A stretch of DNA of 64,000 bases from Alkalihalobacterium elongatum (GTDB taxonomy: Bacteria; Bacillota; Bacilli; Bacillales; Bacillaceae_F), in the NCBI RefSeq assembly GCF_019024285.1, contig NZ_WMKZ01000001.1, positions 700,492 to 764,491 of the forward strand, given 5' to 3'. A program made the translations under genes and the position numbers. Numbering within the stretch: position 1 is the stretch's first letter; each line of letters starts with the position of its first letter. The notes beneath the pieces were generated by a model. It had not been told where the DNA came from. It saw only the letters and a list, made by a program, of their open reading frames with translations, and did not search any database. Positions 10,682 through 19,524 of this stretch are shown here, one piece after another.

Positions 10682-11557
10682 TTAGCAAGATAATTCAGAC
10701 AAAATGTCTTCAGCATTTAATATAAGTTTTGCCCCGTTTTGTATCAATAAATTAGTCCCCATTGAACGTTCTTCTAAAATTGAACCAGGTACTGCCATCA
10801 CCTCTCTACCTTGTTCTAACCCATGGTCAGCAGTTATTAAAGCTCCACTTTTCATTTTTGCTTCTACGACTAATATACCTCGGCTAAGACCACTTATTAT
10901 TCGATTTCTTTCTGGAAATTGCCAACGCTGTGGTTTTTGAAATGGAGGGTATTCAGATAGTAACAATTGATCCTTCGTCATTAGTTGTGCGAGTGACATA
11001 TTTTTTTTCGGGTATATATGATAGAGACCAGAACCTAGTACTGCTATTGTTTTTCCATTTAATTTTAGAGTTAGTTCATGTGCCTTCGTATCAATTCCTT
11101 CTGCAAGTCCACTAACTATTGTCCATCCTTTACTGACAATGGCAGGTAATAATTTATCTATACTATGCAGTCCATTTTGGGAAGGGTACCGTGTCCCAAC
11201 GACAGCGAGTGTCTTTGTAGCGGTTAATAGCTTTAAATTTCCTTTACAATACAGTACCCACGGGGGATCAAAAATATTTAATAGAAGGGGAGGGTAGAGA
11301 TCACTAAAACGAGTTACTGGAGTAATTTGATGAATGGTGTACTCATGAAGAAGATCGTCAATATTAAGGTGGTGGAGGTCATGGTAGAAAGTCTCTGCAT
11401 GTTTATCTCTCATGGAGAAAATGCGTATAAGATCATGTGGGGAATATTCGTAGATTTTCTGGAGTGTTGGATCGTGTTCAAGAAAGGAGTGAGTGGTTTT
11501 CCAGCCTACACCTCTACAGTGATTAATATGAATTAATCGTTTTTTATATACATCCAT
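10682..11557 (-). CDS. dprA: DNA-processing protein DprA (Smf)
   Basis: DprA loads RecA on incoming single-stranded DNA during natural transformation and is widely conserved even in strains without demonstrated competence. The Rossmann-like core is visible: LAVVGTRYPSQNG, IVSGLAEGIDTKAHELTL, IAVLGSGLYHIYPKKN, LLSEYPPFQKP, FPERNRIISGLSRGILVVEA, SGALITADHGLEQGREVMAVPG. The chosen ATG at 11557 follows AAAGGTGATG and gives 291 residues; the frame extends 18 codons upstream without support. It lies between sucD and topA, with the sucD terminator just upstream. Confidence 0.96.
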   Translation of the reverse strand: MDVYKKRLIHINHCRGVGWKTTHSFLEHDPTLQKIYEYSPHDLIRIFSMRDKHAETFYHDLHHLNIDDLLHEYTIHQITPVTRFSDLYPPLLLNIFDPPWVLYCKGNLKLLTATKTLAVVGTRYPSQNGLHSIDKLLPAIVSKGWTIVSGLAEGIDTKAHELTLKLNGKTIAVLGSGLYHIYPKKNMSLAQLMTKDQLLLSEYPPFQKPQRWQFPERNRIISGLSRGILVVEAKMKSGALITADHGLEQGREVMAVPGSILEERSMGTNLLIQNGAKLILNAEDILSELSC

Positions 11558-11587
11558 TACATCACCTTTTTGAAGAAATTTAAATAC

Positions 11588-11627
11588 AGAAAAGAGGCTG
11601 ACTATTAACAAAAAATGTCAGCCTCTT
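11588..11627 (-). terminator. Intrinsic terminator after sucD
   Basis: On the minus strand AAGAGGCTGAC and GTCAGCCTCTT form an 11-bp perfect stem around a 15-base loop, followed by TTTCTGTATTT. It lies a few bases past the sucD stop and upstream of dprA. Its arm sequence belongs to the GAGGCTGAC family seen elsewhere in this window. Confidence 0.85.
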
Positions 11628-11633
11628 ATTTTA

Positions 11634-12542
11634 TTAGTTTTTATGAGTAATACACTTTTCAAGAAGACCTTGTTCTTTAAGAACAGAGATTAAAGTTTCA
11701 CCCATAACAGATGGAGTCTCAGCTACTTTAATTCCGCAGCTTTCCATTGTTTTAATCTTCTCAGCAGCAGTACCTTTACCACCAGAGATAATTGCACCAG
11801 CATGGCCCATACGTTTTCCTGGAGGAGCTGTTTGTCCACCAATGAAACCAACTACAGGTTTTGTCATGTTAGCTTTAACCCACTCTGCAGCTTCTTCTTC
11901 TGCAGTACCACCAATTTCACCAATCATGATAACTGCATAAGTGTCTGGGTCTTCGTTAAATAAGTTTAATACATCGATAAAGTCCGTTCCGTTTACAGGG
12001 TCTCCACCGATACCAACAGCTGTAGATTGACCAATTCCGTTAGTTGAAAGTTGGTGAACAGCTTCATACGTTAATGTACCAGAACGAGAAACTACACCTA
12101 CATGACCTTTGTTATGAATGTAACCTGGCATAATACCAATCTTACACTCTTCTGGAGTAATAACACCAGGGCAGTTTGGTCCAACTAGACGAGTTTTCTT
12201 ACCTTCCATGTAACGTTTAACATTAATCATATCGTTTACAGGAATACCTTCAGTGATACAAATTGCTAAATCAAGCTCTGCATCAACAGCTTCCATGATT
12301 GCATCTGCAGCAAATGCAGGTGGTACATAAATAACTGTTGCGTTAGCACCTGTTGCTTTAACTGCTTGTTCCACTGTATCAAATACAGGAACACCTTCGA
12401 TTTCAGTTCCACCTTTACCTGGTGTAACTCCACCTACAATGTTTGTACCATATTCAATCGCTTGTTGCGTATGGAATAATCCAGTAGCACCAGTAATCCC
12501 TTGTACAATAACTTTTGTATCTTTATTAATAAGGATACTCAT
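11634..12542 (-). CDS. sucD: Succinyl-CoA synthetase alpha subunit (ADP-forming)
   Basis: SucD is the CoA-binding and phosphohistidine-carrying subunit of the TCA-cycle enzyme that converts succinyl-CoA to succinate with ATP formation. The CoA-binding Rossmann fold starts [37 protein letters not shown] follows near residue 120. The catalytic His is in [14 protein letters not shown], near residue 247. The length is 302 residues. It lies 18 bp after sucC in a two-gene operon closed by a strong terminator. Confidence 0.98.
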   Translation of the reverse strand: MSILINKDTKVIVQGITGATGLFHTQQAIEYGTNIVGGVTPGKGGTEIEGVPVFDTVEQAVKATGANATVIYVPPAFAADAIMEAVDAELDLAICITEGIPVNDMINVKRYMEGKKTRLVGPNCPGVITPEECKIGIMPGYIHNKGHVGVVSRSGTLTYEAVHQLSTNGIGQSTAVGIGGDPVNGTDFIDVLNLFNEDPDTYAVIMIGEIGGTAEEEAAEWVKANMTKPVVGFIGGQTAPPGKRMGHAGAIISGGKGTAAEKIKTMESCGIKVAETPSVMGETLISVLKEQGLLEKCITHKN

Positions 12543-12560
12543 TCTCCACGTCCCGCCTTT

Positions 12561-13721
12561 CTATTTCACTAGAGATACGATTTTTTGTGCACCATCAGCC
12601 ATAGAGTCAGCTGAAGTGATGTTTAAACCAGACTCTTCAAGAATTTTCTTACCTTTTTCTACGTTTGTTCCTTCAAGACGTACAACAAGTGGTAGTTCTA
12701 AACCTACTTGTTTTGTAGCTTCTACTACACCTTGTGCAATGATGTCACACTTCATAATTCCACCGAAGATGTTAACGAATATCCCTTTAACATTTTGGTC
12801 TGAAAGGATGATCTTAAATGCTTCAGTAACTTTTTCAGCAGTAGCACCGCCCCCAACATCAAGGAAGTTAGCAGGGTCTCCATTATAGTGCTTAATGATA
12901 TCCATCGTTGCCATAGCAAGTCCAGCACCATTAACCATACAACCAATATTACCATCTAACGCGATGTAGCTAAGGTCATATTTAGAAGCTTCGATCTCCT
13001 TAACATCTTCTTCGTCTAAGTCACGATATTCTAAAATATCCTTCTGACGATATAATGCATTTGAGTCAAAGTTTAATTTCGCATCAAGTGCCATTACTTT
13101 ACCGTCTCCAGTAGTAACAAGCGGGTTGATTTCTGCGATAGAGCAATCTTTATCAGCGAATACTTGATATAAGCCCATCATAAATTTAACAGCTTGATTT
13201 ACTAACTGTTTAGGTATATTGATATTAAATGCTAATCTACGAGCTTGGAATCCTTGTAAGCCTACAGCAGGATCAATATACTCTTTAAAGATTTTTTCTG
13301 GAGTTGCTTCTGCAACTTCTTCAATCTCAGTTCCGCCTTCTTCAGAAGCCATCATAACGATGCGTGAAGTTGCACGGTCTAATACAAGACCAACATAGTA
13401 TTCTTTCTGAATATCGCAACCTTCTTCGATAAGTAAGCGCTTTACTTCTTTACCTTCGGGACCAGTTTGGTGAGTAACTAAAACTTTCCCTAAAATTTCT
13501 TGAGCGTATGTACGAACCTCATCAAGATTTTTAGCAACCTTGACACCGCCAGCTTTACCACGGCCACCAGCATGGATTTGTGCTTTAACAACACAAACGC
13601 TAGAACCTAATTCTTTTGCAGCTTCTACTGCTTCTTCTACAGAAAAAGCCACTTTTCCATTTGGTACTGCCACTCCGTACTTACGAAGAAGCTCTTTACC
13701 TTGATACTCGTGGATATTCAT
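12561..13721 (-). CDS. sucC: Succinyl-CoA synthetase beta subunit
   Basis: SucC carries the ATP-grasp domain and the succinate site of succinyl-CoA synthetase. The N-terminus [20 protein letters not shown] is diagnostic. The nucleotide region includes [19 protein letters not shown]. The C-terminal ligase half has [20 protein letters not shown] and [19 protein letters not shown]. The length is 386 residues, as expected. It is the promoter-proximal gene of sucCD; a terminator of the preceding gene sits about 115 bp upstream. Confidence 0.98.
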   Translation of the reverse strand: MNIHEYQGKELLRKYGVAVPNGKVAFSVEEAVEAAKELGSSVCVVKAQIHAGGRGKAGGVKVAKNLDEVRTYAQEILGKVLVTHQTGPEGKEVKRLLIEEGCDIQKEYYVGLVLDRATSRIVMMASEEGGTEIEEVAEATPEKIFKEYIDPAVGLQGFQARRLAFNINIPKQLVNQAVKFMMGLYQVFADKDCSIAEINPLVTTGDGKVMALDAKLNFDSNALYRQKDILEYRDLDEEDVKEIEASKYDLSYIALDGNIGCMVNGAGLAMATMDIIKHYNGDPANFLDVGGGATAEKVTEAFKIILSDQNVKGIFVNIFGGIMKCDIIAQGVVEATKQVGLELPLVVRLEGTNVEKGKKILEESGLNITSADSMADGAQKIVSLVK

Positions 13722-13837
13722 TCTCTCTCCATCCTCCTATCAATTGTATCCATATTAGATGACATAGACTAACTAGTCTGTCCAATAGAGATATTTCGTG
13801 ATGAATTGTCAAATTCCTTTTTTATTTTAACACTTTT

Positions 13838-13870
13838 TAAAATTTTTTGGAGGGATAATCCCTCCAAAAT
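13838..13870 (-). terminator. Intrinsic terminator after the DUF3905-like gene
   Basis: On the minus strand TTTTGGAGGGA, TTA, TCCCTCCAAAA forms an 11-bp perfect stem with a three-base loop, followed by AATTTT. It lies 24 bp past the stop of the 99-residue gene and insulates it from sucCD. Confidence 0.88.
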
Positions 13871-13893
13871 TTAATAAAATAGACATATTTTCT

Positions 13894-14193
13894 TCAATTT
13901 TCACTGTTATTCGTGTCTTTTCCTGTTTTTTTCTCACTTTTTGGTCTTGTACCAGTTAATCCATCATTTCCATATGTTACATTGATTGATGGGTGCATGA
14001 ACATAGCCCCAGGTGGATACATTTTTTCTTCAACTACTTCACATTCTGAAGGATCTGCAAACCCCTTGTTTTCGATAGGAGCATTTTCTTCTTGAACCCA
14101 ATGATCACCAGACATTTGGGCAGGATCAACATTTTCATCCCAGTGATCTAACGGTGTTTTCGGGTTAGGGTTAAACTCTCTATCCTTACCCAT
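13894..14193 (-). CDS. Small acidic protein resembling the DUF3905 family
   Basis: This is a 99-residue soluble protein with no signal peptide or membrane segment, rich in Asp, Asn, Pro and charged residues. The motifs PLDHWDENVDPAQMSGDHWV and GAMFMHPSINVTYGND recall the bacillus DUF3905 family (LDHW..DPA.MAGD.WV and MHP pattern), which I recognise from memory only. Its ATG overlaps the stop of the upstream spore-protein gene (TAATG), with GGAGGAATG upstream, so the two are translationally coupled. The pairing suggests a sporulation context, but no function is known to me. Confidence 0.6.
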   Translation of the reverse strand: MGKDREFNPNPKTPLDHWDENVDPAQMSGDHWVQEENAPIENKGFADPSECEVVEEKMYPPGAMFMHPSINVTYGNDGLTGTRPKSEKKTGKDTNNSEN

Positions 14194-14378
14194 TATTCAC
14201 ATTCCTCCGTGTTATTGTTTTTATTTGTTTCATCCATAATTTTTCTAGTCATACTTCGACTAACTGCATCCATCTCTTGAACACTGCGGTGAATACCAAA
14301 CTCCATCGCAATTTCTTCCCGGTAATGCTGAAGCATTTGCTCACATTCTGGAACGACTAATAAATTCTTTTTTGTCAT
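14193..14378 (-). CDS. Divergent alpha/beta-type small acid-soluble spore protein
   Basis: Alpha/beta-type SASPs coat spore DNA. This 61-residue protein has the first half of the family signature: NLLVVPECEQMLQHYREEIA followed by MEFGI, corresponding to LVVPGAEQAL...YEIA.EFGV, including the E-I-A site cut by the germination protease GPR. The second half (AVSRSMTRKIMDE) keeps only a trace of the usual GSVGGEITKRLV motif, lacking its glycines, and a cysteine is present. The ATG at 14378 has AAAGGAGTGA upstream; 13 further upstream codons are open but unsupported. It is probably a minor SASP paralogue coupled to the DUF3905-like gene. Confidence 0.68.
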   Translation of the reverse strand: MTKKNLLVVPECEQMLQHYREEIAMEFGIHRSVQEMDAVSRSMTRKIMDETNKNNNTEECE

Positions 14379-14479
14379 CGTTTCACTCCTTTCATTATCT
14401 TCACATAGTATGTCCAACGTCGATAAAACAATGAATAAAGTATGATTAGATAATTTGGTATTGGAGCTTTTTTGACAAA

Positions 14480-14779
14480 CTAAAGAATTTTATGTTTAAC
14501 ATTAGTATCTTGAACGTTTTTATCTATTCTATAAATAAATGCAAACACTTCTGCAACTACTTCATAAAGTTCAGAAGGTATGGTTTCATTAATTTCAAGT
14601 TGACTTAGCAACTCCACTAAAGACGGATCCTGTTGTATCGGGATATGATGCTCTTTTGCCCGGGCAATAATTTTTTCTGCAACAAGCCCCTTTCCTTTAG
14701 CTTTAACTTGAGGAGCAACGTCTGATGTTTCACTATATGACAATGCAATGGCGGAATGTGCCTTTTTTTCGTTCATCAT
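14480..14779 (-). CDS. ylqH: FlhB C-terminal-domain-like protein YlqH
   Basis: This 99-residue protein corresponds to the cytoplasmic C-terminal domain of the flagellar export gate protein FlhB, without its membrane part. It has the pattern AIALSYSETSDVAPQVKAKG then VAEKIIARAKEHHIPIQQDPSLVELL and an LYEVVAEVFAFIYRID end. The FlhB autocleavage motif NPTH, normally just before the AIAL..Y segment, is absent. Its ATG overlaps the stop of the FliK-like gene by 4 bp. In FlhB the corresponding domain talks to FliK for export-specificity switching, so the pairing is meaningful. Confidence 0.85.
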   Translation of the reverse strand: MMNEKKAHSAIALSYSETSDVAPQVKAKGKGLVAEKIIARAKEHHIPIQQDPSLVELLSQLEINETIPSELYEVVAEVFAFIYRIDKNVQDTNVKHKIL

Positions 14780-16524
14780 ATTCTCATATCAACTCCTTCA
14801 TATCCATTCCTCTGTGTATAAGCTTTCTGCGCTGTAAACTGTTGTTCTTTAAATCGTACCCACTTTACATTCGAAAGTGTAAAACCTAAGCCACTGAGTT
14901 TCTTTTTCAATAGTGGTTGAAGAGCTGTTACTATCAAATTTGGACGTTCATGTTCATTAAGAACCTGCACTGATATTATTCTATTTTGTATTTGAACATC
15001 CACAATCGTTTCTTTTAGTTGCTCTAGATTAAGATAAAAAAGAATTCGACAATGGTCAGAGTCAATTTTTCCTTCCTCGTCCCTCTTCCCTTCCCACTGG
15101 ACTGACAGATCTGTTTGCCATTCTCCTAATTGGAGTGGAATTTGCAAAGTGGTGTGCTGTAAAGGCCCCTGTTGTTCTTGAGCTATCAACTGCTGTCCGG
15201 TAATTCGATTGAGCAATAGATCTACTTTATCTTTGATACTCTGCGATAACTCCATTTGTTTAAGCTGCAATAATACCCTTTTTAATCGGTCTTCTTGACT
15301 GTTTTCATTTATTATTTGTGCTTGCAATAGTTGTCCTATTTCCCTTTCCTGTAGATAACCTAGCCCAGTTATAATCCGAAGCATTTGATTAGTCAGCGTT
15401 GAACGATCAGAAGTTCGTTCATTTAGTACAGATTGATTCCATAAATTTGTAAGTGCCACCCTTTCTTGTGATGACAAATCCTGCGATGCTAGTTGTAAGT
15501 TAAAAAAAATGTTCTCTGTTTTTCGAATATGCGTATTATTAAACATAAATAACTGTAACATTAACTGAAGTTGTTGTTGTTGTTCGACCTTTGTGAAAGG
15601 TTGTCCTAAACGTGGAAAAAGTAATTGGAAGAGTGTTTTTCCATCTACCGTATTTATCGGAATGTCTTTTGGTAATACAGATGGCCATAATTTGTTTATA
15701 GTATGTTGATTAGCAAGATCTCCCAATTGTCCTTTAAATGTACTAAATAATTGATTTGTATTACCGTTTGCATCTATTATTCCTAGTCTGTGTAATAGTT
15801 GTGTTGCCCCTTCATTCACATCTCTTGTAACTACATTTGAGGAAGCTAAATGAAGCAATTGAATGAATGGGTGTTTACCTTCAGGCAACTGTGTTTCCTT
15901 AATAACAGCCTGAATCCGATTTATATGTACATGTAATGATGGATATTCTTTTTCAATTTTTTGAAGTTCAACAAGAAGATCATTTAAATGATGTAGCAGT
16001 GGGCGTTGCGATCGACTAATTTCCCTAATCGCTTGAAAACTATCTTGAGTTAGCGGGAAATTTTTTTGAAGTAATATTGATAAGACCTTTAGCCCTTCTT
16101 CATTAATTAAGCCAATTTGTTGCAGGAGTTGGGCACCATTTTGAAATATTTCTTTTGTAAAAGGAATTTGTTGTGTTGCGAAATGGCGTATTAATAAGTC
16201 ATTCACCCTATTAGATTGAATCCCTAGTTGGTGAAGAATTTGAACTTGTGACTGCTGGCCACCCTGACGTAAAGCGTTATGATCTAAAATCTTAAGCTGT
16301 GGGATACCATCTGCACGAACGACTTCTAGCCAATATTTCTGACCTGCGGAGAGTGGTGCCTCGAGTTTTGCAGTTACGGTCCTATTTCCCAATTGAAGTG
16401 ATGCTATATTATTAGGGAAAAATTTAATAATTCTCCCTTGAAATAATTGACCTTTGAAAAGGTGTAATTTTTGAAGTTTTTTATTTTCAATTTTTTGGGA
16501 AATTTGTATAATTTCACTAAACAA
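14776..16524 (-). CDS. FliK-like hook-length-control-domain protein (YlqG-like)
   Basis: This long glutamine- and leucine-rich protein (about 582 residues) is at the position of B. subtilis ylqG. The last about 100 residues (HCRILFYLNLEQLKETIVDV through LQPLLKKKLSGLGF) have the hydrophobic pattern of the FliK C-terminal domain (Flg_hook family); the rest is low in recognisable motifs. A TTG at 16524 lies six bases after GGAAGGTG and is the likeliest start; a GTG at 16533 is in frame but lies inside that ribosome site. It is coupled to ylqH. A role in flagellar or related type III export is inferred from the FliK/FlhB-like pairing, not shown. Confidence 0.7.
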   Translation of the reverse strand: MFSEIIQISQKIENKKLQKLHLFKGQLFQGRIIKFFPNNIASLQLGNRTVTAKLEAPLSAGQKYWLEVVRADGIPQLKILDHNALRQGGQQSQVQILHQLGIQSNRVNDLLIRHFATQQIPFTKEIFQNGAQLLQQIGLINEEGLKVLSILLQKNFPLTQDSFQAIREISRSQRPLLHHLNDLLVELQKIEKEYPSLHVHINRIQAVIKETQLPEGKHPFIQLLHLASSNVVTRDVNEGATQLLHRLGIIDANGNTNQLFSTFKGQLGDLANQHTINKLWPSVLPKDIPINTVDGKTLFQLLFPRLGQPFTKVEQQQQLQLMLQLFMFNNTHIRKTENIFFNLQLASQDLSSQERVALTNLWNQSVLNERTSDRSTLTNQMLRIITGLGYLQEREIGQLLQAQIINENSQEDRLKRVLLQLKQMELSQSIKDKVDLLLNRITGQQLIAQEQQGPLQHTTLQIPLQLGEWQTDLSVQWEGKRDEEGKIDSDHCRILFYLNLEQLKETIVDVQIQNRIISVQVLNEHERPNLIVTALQPLLKKKLSGLGFTLSNVKWVRFKEQQFTAQKAYTQRNGYEGVDMRI

Positions 16525-16547
16525 ATGGTACACCTTCCCTGAACTTA

Positions 16548-17327
16548 TTATTTTGCGATAGTCTCTTTGACTGGACTAAAACTCTTTCGGTGTTCACCAT
16601 CAATAATCCCGTATGTTTCTATCGCTAGCAAATGTTCTTTCGTTCCATATCCCATGTGACGCTCAAATCCAAAATTAGGATGTTTTCTTCCTAGGTTTTC
16701 CATATACCTGTCTCGGGTAACCTTTGCTATTACAGAACTTGCAGCTATGGATACACTAGTCGCATCACCTTTTATGATAGATGTTTGCGGTATAGGTATT
16801 GGAAGTTTCATAGCGTCTATTAATAGATGTTCTGGCTTTAGCGTTAAGCCTTCTATTGCTTCAGTCATCCCTATTTTTGTAGCTTCATAAATATTAATTT
16901 CATCAATAACTTTCACTGAAGTTATACTGGTATTTACTGCAATTGCCTCGTGAAAGATAACATCATAAAAAGCTTCTCTCTTTTCTTTTGATAGTTTCTT
17001 AGAATCCGTTAGTCCTGGCAAATAAAAATCCTTTGGTAATATGACAGCAGAACAAACAACAGGACCTGCTAACGGCCCACGCCCTACCTCATCTACACCT
17101 GCAATTAACTCTAACCCTTTATCTCGGATGTTAGTTTCATATGAACTCATATCGTTAAACATCTGACGTAACTGTGCTTCTTTTTGTAGTCGTCTCTCAT
17201 ATTTCTCAACTATTTTTTTTACACCTATTCGGTTATCTTTCTTAATAGTCAAAAATAGTTCTTCAGATAACTCTGTTTCACCTTGTAATAGTAGCTGTTC
17301 TATTTGTTTAATCGTTAATTGACTCAT
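16548..17327 (-). CDS. rnhB: Ribonuclease HII
   Basis: RNase HII removes ribonucleotides and RNA from RNA-DNA hybrids. The catalytic core is intact: GVDEVGRGPLAGPVV near residue 75, LTDSKKLS, LLIDAMKL, and KGDATSVSIAASSVIAKVTRD. An N-terminal helical extension of about 70 residues is typical of the bacillus enzyme. The ATG at 17327 follows GGAGAGGG by about eight bases and gives 259 residues; an in-frame GTG at 17345 lies in the ribosome-site region and is rejected. It is followed 23 bp later by the FliK-like gene. Confidence 0.97.
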   Translation of the reverse strand: MSQLTIKQIEQLLLQGETELSEELFLTIKKDNRIGVKKIVEKYERRLQKEAQLRQMFNDMSSYETNIRDKGLELIAGVDEVGRGPLAGPVVCSAVILPKDFYLPGLTDSKKLSKEKREAFYDVIFHEAIAVNTSITSVKVIDEINIYEATKIGMTEAIEGLTLKPEHLLIDAMKLPIPIPQTSIIKGDATSVSIAASSVIAKVTRDRYMENLGRKHPNFGFERHMGYGTKEHLLAIETYGIIDGEHRKSFSPVKETIAK

Positions 17328-17430
17328 AATATGTACCCTCTCCACATCTTACACTTATTATATCGGATTATAACACTTATTCTTTACTATAGACTGTGTC
17401 AAAAGAACATTGTTAAAATCTGTAAACAAC

Positions 17431-17467
17431 TAAAAAAAGCAGTGGTCATAAAAGGAAGACCAACTGC
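17431..17467 (-). terminator. Intrinsic terminator after rbgA
   Basis: On the minus strand GCAGTTGGTC and GACCACTGC pair around a ten-base loop and are followed by TTTTTTTAG. It lies 10 bp past the rbgA stop, upstream of rnhB, so rnhB must have its own promoter or depend on read-through. Confidence 0.85.
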
Positions 17468-17477
17468 ACTGTGAAAC

Positions 17478-18332
17478 TTATAGATACTCACCAGGTGTCT
17501 CTAATGTAATTCTACCTATCTTTCCTGAACGCAATTCACGGAGGATAACTTCTGCAGTTTTATCATAATCAATATATCCCCCACTTTGTAAGAAGCCTCG
17601 CTTTTTACCAATTTCATCAAAAAGCTGAAGCCCTTCTGTAGGAATTTCATCTAGTTTAAAGCGCTCTTTGACTTGTCCTTCATAGCGGTCTTTTAAATAA
17701 TTAAGTACAAATAATGCTACATCCTGAAAATCAAGTAACTCATCTTTTATTGCTCCTGTTGCCGCTAAACGAAAACCAATTGCTTGGTCTTCAAATTTAG
17801 GCCATAGAATTCCTGGTGTATCCAATAACTCCATTTCATTACCAACTTTAATCCACTGTTGCTGTTTTGTAACACCAGGACGATCCCCAGTCTTCGCAAT
17901 CTTCTTTACAGCTAAACGGTTAATTAAAGTACTTTTGCCGACATTAGGTATACCTAAGATCATTGCTCGAATGGCTCTCGGTTTCATCCCACGAGCTTTC
18001 ATCTTTTCTAACAGAGGTGTGGCAAGCTCCTTACAACTTGGACTAATTGCAGAAACTCCTCTACCAGATTGACTATCAATCGATAAAACTTTAACATCTT
18101 GTTTCGTAAAATAATTTTTCCATTCATCAGTCACTCTCGGATCAGCCAAGTCAGCTTTATTTAATAACACTAATCTTGGTTTATGAGCAACAATCTCATC
18201 AATCATTGGGTTTCTTGATGACATCGGAACACGTGCATCAAGCAGCTCGATGACGACATCAATTAGCTTCAGCTTTTCCGTTACTTCTCGACGCGCTTTT
18301 GCCATATGACCTGGAAACCACTGTATCGTCAC
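17478..18332 (-). CDS. rbgA: Ribosome biogenesis GTPase RbgA (YlqF)
   Basis: RbgA is essential in B. subtilis for a late step of 50S subunit assembly. It is a circularly permuted GTPase: G4 (LLNKADL) near residue 60 comes before G1 ([14 protein letters not shown]) near 127 and G3 (DTPG) near 175. The conserved N-terminus [16 protein letters not shown] fixes the start as the GTG at 18332, giving 284 residues; the frame remains open 14 codons further but those overlap lepB. Spacing to the lepB stop is 8 bp, so the two are likely cotranscribed. Confidence 0.97.
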   Translation of the reverse strand: MTIQWFPGHMAKARREVTEKLKLIDVVIELLDARVPMSSRNPMIDEIVAHKPRLVLLNKADLADPRVTDEWKNYFTKQDVKVLSIDSQSGRGVSAISPSCKELATPLLEKMKARGMKPRAIRAMILGIPNVGKSTLINRLAVKKIAKTGDRPGVTKQQQWIKVGNEMELLDTPGILWPKFEDQAIGFRLAATGAIKDELLDFQDVALFVLNYLKDRYEGQVKERFKLDEIPTEGLQLFDEIGKKRGFLQSGGYIDYDKTAEVILRELRSGKIGRITLETPGEYL

Positions 18333-18340
18333 GTTAACAC

Positions 18341-18892
18341 CTACTTTGCTATTCGAATATCTGTAAATGGCCAAAAAACAAAATTAGCCTTTCCTACCAC
18401 TTCATCATATGGGATATAGCCGATATCACGGCTGTCTAAACTTCTTCGTCGATTATCACCCATTACGAATAAATACCCTTCAGGAACAACGACTGAATTA
18501 GTCACTTCATCTAAAGAAAAATCGTATGTTAGTGGAGCGCCATGGAGATCTTCTTTTAACTCGTCTAAATAAGGCTCTTCATAAACTTCTCCATTAATAT
18601 ATAGTGTATCATTACTGAACTCAATCGTATCCCCTGGTAAACCAATCACACGTTTTATGTAATCACTTTCTTCATTTGCATGGAAAACAATAATATCAAA
18701 TCGATCAGGTTCTCCAATGGTATACCCAATTTTGTTAACAATCATACGGTCGCTATGATGTAATGTAGGAACCATCGATTCACCTTCAACTACGATCGGT
18801 GCAAACAAAAAATAACGAATAAGAACTGCTAAAAGTAAAGCAATAAGAACTGCTTTTATCCACTCGTACGTTTCGCTTCTTCCGAAATTCAT
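18341..18892 (-). CDS. lepB: Type I signal peptidase
   Basis: It cleaves signal peptides of exported proteins at the outer face of the membrane. One N-terminal transmembrane helix spans about residues 13-33. The catalytic Ser is in GESMVPTLH and the catalytic Lys is in [11 protein letters not shown]. The box [17 protein letters not shown] follows near the C-terminus. With 183 residues and one N-terminal anchor it is of the prokaryotic SipS/SipT type. In B. subtilis no sip gene is fixed between rplS and rbgA (ylqF precedes), but this place is common in other bacilli. Confidence 0.96.
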   Translation of the reverse strand: MNFGRSETYEWIKAVLIALLLAVLIRYFLFAPIVVEGESMVPTLHHSDRMIVNKIGYTIGEPDRFDIIVFHANEESDYIKRVIGLPGDTIEFSNDTLYINGEVYEEPYLDELKEDLHGAPLTYDFSLDEVTNSVVVPEGYLFVMGDNRRRSLDSRDIGYIPYDEVVGKANFVFWPFTDIRIAK

Positions 18893-18972
18893 AAATCATC
18901 CTCCACAATATAAAATTATCTATTATGAGGAATTGAGATCTTCCCTATTTTAGATCATATCACAACTATTGT

Positions 18973-19003
18973 AAAAAAAGGAGCTTGATAATCAAGCCCC
19001 TTT
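18973..19003 (-). terminator. Intrinsic terminator after rplS
   Basis: On the minus strand GGGGCTTGATTATCAAGCTCC folds on itself with a nine- to ten-bp stem and a run of seven T follows. It is 15 bp past the rplS stop and separates rplS from lepB. Confidence 0.9.
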
Positions 19004-19017
19004 CTTTTTTCATACAA

Positions 19018-19362
19018 TTATCGAATTTCTTTAATACGCGCTGCTTTACCACGTAGTGCACGTAGGTAATATAGTTTGGCACGACGTACCTTACCGCGAC
19101 GCTTCACTTCAATCGTATCGATTTTCGGTGAATGTAATGGGAATGTACGCTCAACACCTACGCCATAAGAAATTTTACGTACAGTAAAAGTTTCGCTGAC
19201 ACTTGTTCCACGACGCTTGATTACTACACCTTCAAACACCTGAATACGCTCACGGTTACCCTCAACAACTTTAACGTGTACACGTAAAGTGTCTCCAGGA
19301 CGAAACGCTGGAAGATCAGTGCGTAGTTGTTCTTTTGCGATCTCACGGATAATATTGCTCAT
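19018..19362 (-). CDS. rplS: 50S ribosomal protein L19
   Basis: L19 sits at the 30S-50S interface. Diagnostic segments are [29 protein letters not shown], the [15 protein letters not shown] segment and [23 protein letters not shown]. The ATG at 19362 follows AAGGAGGGGAATAGG and gives 114 residues, the normal size; the further open frame upstream is the regulatory leader. It is the last gene of the rpsP-to-rplS group but has its own promoter and leader. Confidence 0.98.
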   Translation of the reverse strand: MSNIIREIAKEQLRTDLPAFRPGDTLRVHVKVVEGNRERIQVFEGVVIKRRGTSVSETFTVRKISYGVGVERTFPLHSPKIDTIEVKRRGKVRRAKLYYLRALRGKAARIKEIR

Positions 19363-19444
19363 CCTATTCCCCTCCTTCCATCCAAGATGCTCATAACAGT
19401 CTTTCTCCTGCAGCGGAACATCGTAATCACGGGCCTTAGCCACA
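19363..19444 (-). promoter_or_regulatory. Probable L19 leader (autoregulatory mRNA structure)
   Basis: Between the predicted transcription start (about 19444) and rplS the minus strand reads GATTACGATGTTCCGCTG, then GACTGTTATGAGCATCTTGG, then the ribosome site. I recognise these as hallmarks of the L19 leader family of Bacilli, in which GATG and CATC segments pair. The match is from memory; a covariance search would decide. Confidence 0.6.
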
Positions 19445-19450
19445 ACGAAT

Positions 19451-19479
19451 ATAATAACATATTTCTTTCTTGAGAACAA
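19451..19479 (-). promoter_or_regulatory. Sigma-A-type promoter of rplS
   Basis: On the minus strand TTGTTC (19479-19474) and TATTAT (19456-19451) are separated by 17 bases, about 90 bp before the rplS start codon. The promoter directs the leader described next to it. Confidence 0.7.
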
Positions 19480-19524
19480 GGTAATAGAGAAAGTTATCCT
19501 CTAATATCTTGTAAAATTAATAAC

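Noticed and set aside
13894..14193. DUF3905-like gene as a toxin or antitoxin
   Set aside because: Composition and coupling to a spore-protein-like gene fit a spore context better, and no toxin-antitoxin motif is visible.
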